Origin: Nectonema munidae
Lineage: Eukaryota; Nematomorpha; Nectonematoida; Nectonematidae
DNA: 64,000 bases
Assembly: GCA_030549495.1 (NCBI GenBank)
Contig: JAUIRK010000106.1
Location: 248,001 to 312,000 of the forward strand
Reading direction: 5' to 3'
The notes beneath the pieces were generated by a model. It was given only the letters and a program-made list of their open reading frames with translations. It was not told where the DNA came from and made no database searches. A program made the position numbers and the translations under genes. Positions within the stretch are counted from its first letter, which is position 1. Each line of letters begins with the position of its first letter. Below are positions 20,560 to 30,534 of this stretch, one piece after another.

Positions 20560-21720
20560 TCTTAATTCCTTCAAGAAAGCCTCATACGGTTGGATGAGCA
20601 GTGTCATACATTCCCTGAATAGCACATTGTCATCCCTCTAGCTTGTTATTTGTCCTTGTTCTATCATTTTGTGTTCTTTCCCGAACGTACCACAAATCGA
20701 TGGGAAATACCGGTATTCTTTTTCCTCTTCTTTGTCGTTTACCAATATGTCTTCGAAATAGTCATACAATATTTACATTTTTTCATCCAATTGTAGACGT
20801 TCGAGGTCTTCATTCATCTCTCCAAATGCATCTTTCACTTCATTTGGATATAGAAACGCCAAAGCAGCCAACATCTTGCAATAAAGACGGCAGTTGGCAT
20901 CAGATATATAGATATTTGATAATCCAGTGATTTGTATTTTCCTCCATATTGACTGTGATAGGTGAAAGAAACATTGATTTACGTTTGTATCAGGAAACAC
21001 TATCATGAATGCATTAATAGCAGACCTTTCGAAGTCTAAGGTTAGGTTTTCAGGATCACAGTTTGAGCGTTTGTCTTTCAAAATCCGAAATGCTCGTTCA
21101 TATGTTGACTGAGTTTTATCTGGCATCATAACGACATGGAAAGAGAAAATCTTTTCTAACAGCATAGATTGTATACAATTGATAAAATATTCTAGGAATA
21201 ACTTTGAAAGTGCCATCACACACCCATATTTTCTAATTGGCAAGTTGATCGAGCATAAGTTGAGAGGCGTATATGATTATTCGCTTTGAATCCCTTGTTA
21301 CATCACTCAGTAAAAAGGGTTCTGTATTTCCATTTATGGTAACGGCTTTAAATTCTTCTGGAATTTGCAATTCGTTGATTGATATAGAATCAGGAAAATG
21401 ATCTTCAACCTTACGTCTGCGTTGAATAGGTTTTTGGAGCGCCCTTTTTTGGGACGTTTGCCATTGCTTCGTCGTCTAGCTCTTGTACTATACTGTCAAT
21501 AACTCTTCGTGGAGGTGCACTACATTTTGAGGCTTGTTCATTTATTTTGCTTAAAGCAACTCTAACACTTTGTTTTGCGGGATCTGGGCATGATGATATT
21601 CTTGTCCACTTTTTACTTCACAATTTTCTCTGTAGTTCAGCACAATTTTCAATGTTCTCCTACAACCCTTCATTAAACGTCTCTAGTTCTGGTTGGTTTT
21701 GTTTCTTGTATTTTTTCGGT
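20560..21720 (-). mobile_element. FLYWCH/MULE-type transposase remnant
   Basis: Minus-strand peptides follow a Mutator-like transposase. PEEFKAVTINGNTEPFLLSD lies near 21350, KIWVCDGTFKVIPRIFYQLY near 21220, and MMPDKTQSTYERAFRILKD near 21100. Then come NLTLDFERSAINAFMIVFPD, NQCFFHLSQSIWRKIQ and ALAFLYPNEV at 21040-20850. The DGTFK and DFERSA Asp residues and the CFFHL block are the core of the MULE catalytic domain. QGMYDTAHPTV near 20600 matches the family's end. Some frame breaks separate the parts. A cluster of ACTAGCTATTTTGG-like words sits at 21935-22080, at the 5' side, and resembles the ends of the MULE at 48.4-50.3 kb. Confidence 0.8.
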
Positions 21721-21849
21721 ACAAAAATCCATCGTAGCAGAGCAAATCTTTTTCTTTCTGCGACTTACTTGATAATTTCCATGATGATGGGTGGAATACT
21801 ACTAATTTAGTTCTTCTTAAATAAGAAAAAATTTTAATGAAAACTGAAA

Positions 21850-22080
21850 GCTACATTTTAAAGGCTAATCAAGGATACATTTTAAAGGCTAATCAAGGCT
21901 ACATTTTCAATGCTAATCAAGGCTACATTTTCTTGAACTAGCTATTTTGGTTAACGGCTCTTTTTATTACAGCTTAAATGCACTGAAGATCTTTTATCAT
22001 AAAAGCGATTTGGGTACTAGCTATTATGGAACTAGCCATTTTGTCGGCACTAGCTCTTTTGGGCCTAGCTATAATGTCGC
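21850..22080. repeat. Short-motif array at the MULE 5' side
   Basis: 21850-21930 holds about four copies of GGCTAATCAAGGCTACATTT. From 21935 to 22080 follow degenerate copies of GAACTAGCTATTTTGG and GGCACTAGCTCTTTTGGG. The second motif is the same one that forms the inverted ends of the MULE at 48.4-50.3 kb. The opposite end of this element could not be placed. Confidence 0.65.
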
Positions 22081-22540
22081 AGATCCATTCAATATATCTT
22101 TGCAGCAAGTTAATATCAACTGTTCTGCTATGTTGTGGGACTTTTTGACAACAGATTTTTTTGAAACTTCTCAAACCATACATTATATTTTGCCAAAACA
22201 TTTCTATGTTATTTATCAAATTTGTGAAATCGTTCAGCCAATAGTTTTGTTTACCGAACTCAAGTGCTTCACTACCAGTGCAAGCTTCACTTGACGGGCT
22301 TTAAAAAAGTGGATGCTAACACTTCAGAACACTTATGTTCCTCTTCCCCACCAGATGTTAATGCAATAAAACGAAATTTCAAATGTGAGTCGTCATATTT
22401 CAGACAAAATGGCAAATAATCTAATATGGGTGCAATATTTTGCGAAAAACGATTAACTTGGTGTCTCCTTTTCGATCCCCACGGAACTTCTTCGCGGGAC
22501 AGCGGACCCGAGTATGAAAACCAATGAGCTAAAAGATAGT
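22081..22540 (-). CDS. Two unassigned open stretches, possible exons
   Basis: On the minus strand 22540-22287 is open and encodes HWFSYSGPLSREEVPWGSKR, then LDYLPFCLKYDDSHLKFRFI and a stop. It is preceded by a plausible acceptor, CTATCTTTTAG. A second open stretch, about 22275-22081, encodes NNIEMFWQNIMYGLRSFKKI and LLQRYIEWICDII. Composition is more protein-like than nearby random frames. I do not recognise either, and no donor/acceptor pair convincingly joins them. They could be exons of an unknown host gene interrupted by the MULE end, or part of an unrecognised transposon. Confidence 0.3.
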
Positions 22541-22559
22541 GATGCAATCAGAATTACAA

Positions 22560-23400
22560 AAAACGTAATTTTATTTGTTAAAGGTAGTCCATTTATCGAG
22601 ATATTGAGAGCTTACAGTGCAAATATAATGTGGGGTGATAACGGGGTAAAAGTTAAATGTTTAATATCTCAACTCAATTATATATAATTTTAAATGCTCA
22701 TCCATATTCATTACACCTTTCAGAGCATTTTGAGGAATGAGAAGGGTTACGGTTCGGATTCTGATGCTTGAGTCTTGTAAACAAGAACGTATCTTAGATT
22801 TCAAGACTCTTTTTTATTGTACCATCATTAGATGAAACAAAAATCTTCCTTTCTATAAGCCTTGAATAAAAGATTATAAAATGTGATATTCATTTAAAAG
22901 CACTGCTTGATCAAATTTTATGAAAGGTAAATATTTTGGATAAATATAAAACTTTGTTTACTCCCAACCTTCAAAAAACTAAAGGAGATTATGGTTTACC
23001 ATTTTAAACTTACATAATCTTTGTTTACAAAAGATTTAATTGAAGAAATTTAAAAAGCAAATTTTTAATCGGTAAAAATGCTATTATTTTAACTTTAAAT
23101 ATCTTATTCTGATCATACTTGAAAGTGTGTTAGGCAAAAATACAAAAAAATTGAATATAATTTAAAATCTTGAAAACACCAATTAATTAAAAATCCAAGT
23201 ATAGTTTAGGCCTATCTGCCTATGAATGTAGTTTAATAATTTTTAAGCACAAATTTTTTTTCTGATCAACAAACCCTAAACTTCAAAAAATGTTTATTGA
23301 TGTGTATATTAAATTAAAAAATCCAAGAAAAATTCGGAGAGAATACCGGTGAAAAGATCTTTATATGAAAAGTATAAAAAAAAAAGTGTTAGTTAATCCT
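22560..23400. other. AT-rich, nothing recognised
   Basis: No open frame of note and no element ends were found here. Confidence 0.4.
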
Positions 23401-23477
23401 TATCAGTCTAGCTGACTACGATTGTAGTTTTGAACCTGTCTAAAAATTTTAAAAAATTTCATTAATGTGAATATTAA

Positions 23478-24250
23478 CACTAGAAAGACGATGTGGTCAA
23501 AATGACCCCTTTTTTAAATTTAAAAACTAAAATATTTTTAACCATAAGAAAAAACTCATATGCATTTGCTACTTTTAATATATTATGTTTACTGGTAAGT
23601 ATAGCATATTGTTTAGATGCAGCTGTATTTTTTTCATTGTTTGAACATGTTATATCTGGAAAGACAAAGTGGTCATTTTTACAACCTGTTTTTATTTTGA
23701 TTGATACCATATCGATTTTTGTAGTTTAACTCTTTTTTCGGCCTGAATATAACAAGCTTTATTTCTCAAATATATAATTACTAGAATAAATGTGTAGAAG
23801 TTCAAATGCTTTGCTCTTTATCCAAAATATTAATGAAGAAAGTTCTGGATCAGATTTTTCTTCGAGCCAAGATGAAGATAAAGTAAACAAAAATGTAGAT
23901 GGACAACTTCAATGAAGCATCTTAGAATTTTTCAACAGATGAGAATGAAGTTAATAATGATAATCGATTTATTGACAAGGTTAGAACAATATGGTCTTAA
24001 TTCTCAACGTTGGCATACAAGGACACTTACCAGAAGACCAACTGTTTCCCACAAAAACTAGATGCCCTTTTACCCAATGATTACCATGTAAATCAAACAA
24101 GTTTGAGGTTAAATTTTCGTTGATTGTGGATGTCAATTCAAAGTATATACGGAGGTTTCCCTTATTTAGGAAAGATGATACAAATAATTTACTTTTAGAA
24201 CAAACTGAACTTTATAATAAGGTTTATAATATAACCAATCTGTCATAATT
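23478..24250 (+). mobile_element. piggyBac-type element with left end, decayed
   Basis: TTAA at 23474-23477 is followed by CACTAGAAAGACGATGTGG and TCAAAATGACCCC, a terminus common to piggyBac-like elements. An acidic N-terminal stretch (ESSGSDFSSSQDED) is encoded near 23835. The region 24100-24240 encodes NKFEVKFSLIVDVNSKYI and LFRKDDTN, which corresponds to the catalytic-core block KFGIKFW...D...YI...P.LGKDD. Catalytic Asp positions are mostly gone and frames are broken. The right end was not found. Confidence 0.65.
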
Positions 24251-24940
24251 TTTTACTTACAAGGCTTTGTGTGGAAATTTATTAGAAAAATTAGAAATTT
24301 ATTTTTTTAGCTCTTAAAACGAATTTGTGAGAATCACTTCTAGTTTTAATTTATTTTCAAAAAATTTTAGCAATTAAAAAGAAGCTTTGAGCAACAAAGT
24401 TACATATTTTTACTATTTTTTACGTTTCTATGCCTATTTGATTTTTTTTAATCTATAGTAATTCTTTCAAGTGTGTTTAATTTTGCCATAGTTCAGTTAA
24501 CAGAATCACAATCTATAGATAATATATAATGAGGTATAGAAAATATATTCATTTAAAATGGATTAGAATACAATATTTTTCGTTTTTACAGTCACGATGG
24601 ATCATTTTTATTCTAAAGCATCAAAATACAGTTATATTTGTGCAACCGGAAAATTATAAGAGAATACACAACGCGTTACTCAGAGTGCAAGGATGGTACG
24701 ATCATAAAACTAGAGGTTAGAGTGTGTGATGAAGTAAATGCAACATAAGAGCAGCAATATTCCTTCAAGTGTCAAGCAAGACAAGTTTCATTATCACTCT
24801 CTGATTGTTCACTTGACATATGACATTTTTCTTTCATTTTACATCCCTCTCTAATAAAGCCTTATTTTTTGCACGGAAATAACAACAGTACCATTCTTTC
24901 CTTACTCATTTATTAATTGATTTTCCCTCTTCAAAACAAT

Positions 24941-25840
24941 ATGAGTTCAAGTGAAAACTGTAATAGCTCTAGAAACTTTTTAGATATCGAATTAAGCTCT
25001 GATGATTCATTTACCGATATGGATATTGAAAGAGAGCCAATTTTATTGAATATTCGATCAAGTAATGGCTTATATTCTTCCTTTTCCAACAAATTGTTTC
25101 TATAATAGGTTGTTATCGAGAAACATTATAAATTTCAAATCTGGACCCACAGTAAAACCTTCTAAAAATCGATTATTTTAAACTTTTATTCACAGATGAG
25201 ATGGCTAAAAAAGTTTTTGAATTTACGAACAAGTATTTAGTCAAAAAAGTAAAAAAAATTTAGATGAGAGAATTTTTAGCCTGTTGTGTTCTTTCTTCTC
25301 AAGGAGACTCAATTTTATAGTAGCGCAATCTCTAGAATCATTTTAAAGATTATATTTCCATGTTGTCACTTGATGACAAATATAGAAGAGAACGTCAAAA
25401 AGACGACGAATTAGCTGCAATACGCGAAATATATTATTTTTTTGATTCTAATCTCACTAAATTTTACGTTCCAAGCGAACACTTAACTGTAAATGAGCAG
25501 CTTTATTCTTTCAGGGGTTATTGCCTTGGAACAGTTTATATGCCACAAAAACCTGCTAAATATGGTGACGATTTTTTGGTTGTGTGATGAGACAAATGGT
25601 TTCGTTTTCAAATCGTATATATATATATTGAGGAAAACAAAACAACATTCGTGCTATTGCCTGGCTAAAAATGATACAGCTTACCTTTGTCAGCCTTATT
25701 TCAAAAACAATCGCAATGTGTTTTTGGATAGATTTTTTGGGTCGTTTAACCTTTGCCCATTTTTACTTGAAAACAGTTTAACAATAACAGCTACTATAAA
25801 AAGTTGTCCAAAAGACATACCTCAATTTTTTTGGAAATAA
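24941..25840 (+). mobile_element. piggyBac transposase remnant, first catalytic Asp replaced
   Basis: The acidic N-terminus begins at ATG 24941 (NFLDIELSSDDSFTDMDIER). After a broken middle, 25360-25587 encodes ELAAIREIYYFFDSNLTKFY, then PSEHLTVNEQLYSFRGYC and MPQKPAKYG. 25700-25840 encodes NNRNVFLDRFFGSF, LENSLTITATIKS and KDIPQFF. This order is that of piggyBac, where IDE(M/Q)L..FRGR carries the first catalytic Asp; here it reads VNEQLYSFRG, with Asn. The second Asp in LDRFF is present and the third block is absent. Several frame changes and stops show it is dead. Confidence 0.8.
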
Positions 25841-26207
25841 AAGCTTTACATTTCCAGATATTTTTATAATCATGATTAAAAAATTGTTTTGTGCTCCAAT
25901 AAAACGAACTAGCATACGAAAATATATATGCTAGATCAATAACAATGATATTTACAGGCAAAAAAGCCTTTTACACAATACGGACTAAAAGATTATACAC
26001 GAATGCTAAGTGAAAGATAGCCAAAAAAAACAGTTTGTTACCTTTCACATGCAAAGGAGATTGTAAACCTTCAACGCGTTAGACTTTTGATATAAAAAAA
26101 ATATATTTGAATTATTAAATAAAGGATTTATTTAAGTTTTCAATATTTTTACGATTATATTTAATTCATGCACTATTGATCCTATTACAAAGATTTTTAA
26201 TTTGCAG

Positions 26208-26316
26208 ACTAGTTCAACTTACTACGATTGTAAAATATTTTTAATTGTTCAACCAAATTCAGAGTAGTATTTCAATATTATTTTTGTGATACAATCGTAG
26301 TAAGTCGGACTAGTCA
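26208..26316. mobile_element. Foldback MITE (109 bp)
   Basis: The two 26-bp ends are inverted copies (GACTAGTTCAACTTACTACG... and its partner GACTAGTCCGACTTACTACG...), matching at about 24 of 26 positions. A related arm, CTAGCTGACTACGATTGTAG, lies at about 23408-23427. No target duplication could be fixed, so the superfamily is unknown. Confidence 0.75.
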
Positions 26317-27645
26317 ATAAATTAATATGCGTGGAACGATGAGGTGTAATTAAAAATAAAGTTCAAAGAAAAAAAATAAAACCAGAAAAAAGTTGGAGTA
26401 AAAAAAGTATAAGAATCTACTTATTAAATAAAATATTTTCCTTTAACTGCTTGAAAAAAGACCGTTGTCTTTCCAATTTATTAAATTTCTTGTTTCCTGT
26501 TTGAAATATTTATAATTTTATTCTTCCTTTAATTTACAACATGGAATAAACTAATAGAGTTCAATGGAAATACCATAAGTTTCAAAAAATAATCAAAAAT
26601 TAGCATATTAGATATTAAATTTCTAACAAAAACCCAATATTTAGGGTATTTTACAAATATTGTCTAAACCCGTCAATATTTTTTGTCCCAAGCAAATTGG
26701 GGTTCAACAAGTTTGTATCAAATCACATAAACAGATAAATCAAGCGATAAACATAGTTATAGTGACTAAAAATTATGATGGCTTTGTGTCATGTCGTCAA
26801 ACTTTTGTGTCTTTGTAGATAGTGAGTAAAATTTAAGGCGTTTTTTCACGTGTAAAACCTATTGTAATTTTATATCTGTAATCTTTGGTTTATGTGCATT
26901 ATAAGCAAAGAAGATTTTGTGTGTTGGACTTCATATTGTGATTTAAATAAATTTTTAAACATTTTATCATCTCATTAAAATTATTAGATTCGTTTATTAA
27001 TTTTTTACATATGGTTTCTTACTCGTTTTTGAAGTTATCTATCAAATAATATGGTTCCCAGTCTCTGACTTATTTCCCATTTGCATATTTATTGATAAAT
27101 TATTTTTAGATAAAATTTCTTACTCACTACGATAATGATATTTTGAATTCCAATATCATAATTGACATAAAATTCAAGGAGTAAATTTTGGACATGATAA
27201 GAATTTTTTTTGAAATTTTTTTTATGATTTCATATATGTATTGGTATAGAGAGGAAAAATAACACCAAAGTATAACTTAATATTTAGTATAAGTTAGATT
27301 TTTAATATTTAATAAAAGTTAGATTTTAATATTTAGCATATATTATAACTTCTGGTAACCCTTCTGGTTCTGTTCGGTAGTTCTTTCTTTCCTGATTTTT
27401 ACTCAATTCTACTCATTCTACCTAATTTCCGGATTTCCTCATCTCTTTCTTCATTTCTACTCAGTAGTTCTTTCCTCATTTCTACTCAAGATATCATTAA
27501 AAAACCACGCATGAGGTCTTTGATCTCGATAAGGGAATTCTTTTTTATAAGTAATTATAGATTAAAATTGAGTTTATATTTATTATTTTTGACAATTGTA
27601 TAATATAAGCTCAAAGTACCCTTACATGTTTTGTTAGAAGATGGC
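26317..27645. other. AT-rich, nothing recognised
   Basis: A short stretch at 27398-27490 repeats TTTCTACTCA and CTTTCCTCA words. No coding signal. Confidence 0.4.
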
Positions 27646-27996
27646 CAGGGCCCTCACTTACATACAAGTTAACAGAGGGGGCATATACCACAAAGCGACA
27701 CTTCTTTAAGCGGCAAAATATAAAAAAACATATTAATCAATTGTTACAAATAAGAAAAAACTTTTATATTTGCTATCAATTCTAGTGGATTGAAATTTAC
27801 GGTTTCATTATCCCTTTTGTCATAGTACAACACATCTGAACCCAGTTATTAATTTTCAGATTATTATTTAAAATTGGTGTTTGAAGTTCTTAAGTGATTA
27901 ATTATTTAATATTATTTAAGTTCATGGCTTTGGGGAAAAGGCGTCACTAGAATTTGTGAGGGTGCTGAAGGGAACCCTTATATAAAAAATTATAGG
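27646..27996. mobile_element. Possible small hAT-like element
   Basis: The left end CAGGGCCCTCAC and the right end read inverted, CAGCACCCTCAC, resemble each other, and the inside is AT-rich. Flanking 8-mers AAGATGGC and AAGGGAAC agree at only five of eight bases. The call is tentative. Confidence 0.3.
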
Positions 27997-28312
27997 AAAA
28001 TATAAAAAAAAATAAAAATTTGTTATAACATACTAGAATATCATTTATAGGTTTAATCCTTCATAGAATTCATATTTTTAGATTAATTTATTTCTTGTTG
28101 GAAAAGTTAGATGAGGTCCACGACAAATTGACATTTCAAATAAAATGTCATAGTATAAAATTAAAAATACTTTTGATTGCTTAAATATTTTATATAAGGA
28201 GAATTTATGAAATTTCTTTCGAAATCATAGTTAAACATTTCATGACTCACCAATTTACATACCGACAACTATTTGAAAGGATATAAAAACTTGTTTTAAC
28301 TCTATTAGTGCT

Positions 28313-28338
28313 GGGGGGGGGGGGGGGGGGGGGGGGGG
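28313..28338 (+). repeat. Poly-G run, 26 bp
   Basis: An uninterrupted G26 run lies just inside the left end of the TTAA-flanked element. The homologous position at the other end has six G. The length in the assembly may not be exact because such runs are hard to sequence. Confidence 0.9.
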
Positions 28339-28661
28339 CGAAAATTAATTGTAGAAAATTGGCTGAATCATATCCCTTCAAATTTTGTGACTTTTCCTAA
28401 AATCGCTAGCTGCATCTTTTGAAACCATTTTCATGGTAGTTAAATGACCCCTTCATGTCCAAAACTGTCAATCAAAATCAAAAATTAAAATTTTTCGGCA
28501 AAATTTTGACATTATCTGTACTTAACCTTATAACTTAGGATCTTTATTATATAATACTTTGAAATTTTTTAATTATATACAGTTTGGAACGCATAACACT
28601 TTATATATTTAATTTTTTCAATAATCATGGCTACTTTTTAGAAAATGTCAATCAAAATTTT

Positions 28662-29425
28662 GATTGATCAAAAATATATCTAATAAAATATACCTTCAAA
28701 TTTTACATAAAATATATGTTTTTATACTAAATCGGTCATGCTGTTTTCATTTCTGTACTCATTTTTTACATTTAGGATTTGAAAATACCTATAAGTATTA
28801 ATCAAATTTGCGGTTTACTTATAAAAATTGCCTCCAAAAACATTCCTTCACATTTTACATAAAATATATGTGTTATACTAACTCGCCCATGCTGGTTTCA
28901 TTTCTGGACTAATTTTTTACGTTTAGGATATAGAAATACCTATAAGTGTTAATCAAATTTGCGGTTTACTTCTAAAAATTATCTCCAAAAACATTCATTC
29001 AAATTTTACAATGAAATATATGTGTTATACTAAATCGGCCATGCTGGTTTCATTTCTTGACTCATTTTTTACGTTTAGGATGTGAAAATACCTATAAGTG
29101 TTAATCAAATTTGCGGTTTACTTTTAAAAATTATCTCCAAAAACATTAATTCAAATTTTACAATGAAATATATGTTTTATACCAAATCAACCATGCTATT
29201 TCCATTTCTGAACTCATTTTTCACATTTAGAGGTTTTAAAATATCAGTCAAAATTTGCAGTTTACTTTTAAAAGCTATCTCTAAAAATATTCTCTCAATT
29301 TTACATGAAATATTTGTTTTTATACCAAATCGATCATGCTGTTTTCATTTTTTAACTCATTTTTTACATTTAGGATTTCAAAATACCTATAAGTATTAAT
29401 CAAATTTGCGGTTTATTTTTTTTGA
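28662..29425 (+). repeat. Tandem array 1, unit about 150 bp, about five copies
   Basis: The marker AAAATACCTATAAGTRTTAA recurs near 28783, 28932, 29085 and 29382, with a degenerate copy near 29237. Each is followed by ATTTGCGGTTTACTT and then by a TTTTACA-GAAATATATG block. Copies differ by scattered substitutions and small length changes. The array ends where array 2 begins. Confidence 0.85.
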
Positions 29426-29426
29426 A

Positions 29427-30025
29427 TTCAGCATGCTTGAAAATGGGTGTATATTTGTAAAAAACATTATATAATTATTTAGATAAAAAGTTTCTTTTTT
29501 GAGATGAGCTGTCATATGTAAATCACTTTTTTGACAGGTTCGAATGATTTTCAAAAAAAATGAATATCAGCACTGAATTCAGCATATTTGAAAATGGGTA
29601 TACATGTGTAAGAAACTTTATATACTTATTTAGATAATAAGTTCATTTTTAAGATGAGCTGTCACATTTAGATCAATTTTTTGACAGGTTTGATTGATTT
29701 TCATAAAAAATGAATTCAGCATATTTGAAAATGGGTATACATGTGTAAAAAACTTTATATACTTATTTAGATAAAAAGTTCCTTTTTGAGATGAGCTGTC
29801 ACATTTAGATCAATTTTTTGACAGGTTTGATTGATTTTCATAAAAAAATGAATATCACCACTGAATTCAGCATATTTGAAAATGGGTATACATGCGTAAA
29901 AAACTCTATATAATTATTTAAATAAAAAGTTCCTTTTTGAGGTGAGCTGTCAAATATAAATCAATTTTTTGACAGGTTTGATTGATTCTGATAAAAAATG
30001 GACATCACCACTGAATTTAGCATAG
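29427..30025 (+). repeat. Tandem array 2, unit about 138-151 bp, about four copies
   Basis: Units begin GAATTCAGCATATTTGAAAA (near 29427, 29574, 29713 and 29863, and a degenerate one near 30013). They contain GAGATGAGCTGTCA and TTTTTTGACAGGTTTGATTG. The sequence is unrelated to array 1 although the unit length is similar. Confidence 0.85.
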
Positions 30026-30534
30026 TTGAAATATATATGTAACATTAAAAATATTTATAAAAACTTATTAATATCTGAGAAAAATAGGGGGTACTTTACG
30101 CCCCCCAGCACTTGAGCGGACAAATTTTGCCCAGCACAAATAGGGTTAATGTCTAAAAAATTGGAAATGTTTCTAGAGATCAAAATATAAAAAAATATTG
30201 AACTTTTCTCTGAAAAATCTGAATGACGATTCTCTGAATCGTCACCTGAACCAGGACAATTTACCACCATATTTAGAAAAATTTTCTTCATTATAATAAA
30301 AGTTTTCTTCATTTAAAAAAGAAAGAAATTTACTAGAAGATTCAAAACTAACGGTAGAGTTTTATTCAAGAAGTTTAATTCTAATAATCTATATACTTTT
30401 TATAATTTCTTTAAAATATATAAAATAAATAATACGATACAAATAAAGTTTTTTGTAATAAAAAGTATTCTAAAAATCACGATTATATTTTTAATCAGTT
30501 GAATTTCAAATTTTAAAACTGATTATATTGTAAC

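Larger units (their letters stand above)
28300..30145. mobile_element. TTAA-flanked piggyBac-like element carrying two satellite arrays
   Basis: TTAA lies at 28296-28299 and 30146-30149. Just inside, the ends are CTCTATTAGTGCTGGG and, inverted, CCCTATTTGTGCTGGG (14 of 16 identical). The right end continues inward with AAGTGCTGGGGGGCG. The left end has the same GTGCTG followed by 26 G and then CGAAAA, so the poly-G run probably grew from that short G run. There is no transposase. The inside is almost entirely two tandem arrays of about 150-bp units, unlike a usual MITE. TTAA target and C-rich ends fit piggyBac; the autonomous partner is not obvious in this window. Confidence 0.75.

Noticed and set aside
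20325-20930. Plus-strand frames of 75-95 codons
   Set aside because: They lie opposite the hAT tail and MULE transposase, which carry clear motifs on the minus strand.
28662-30025. CRISPR-like array
   Set aside because: Units are ~150 bp, contiguous and diverging, with no short constant repeat separated by unique spacers. It is satellite DNA inside a transposon.
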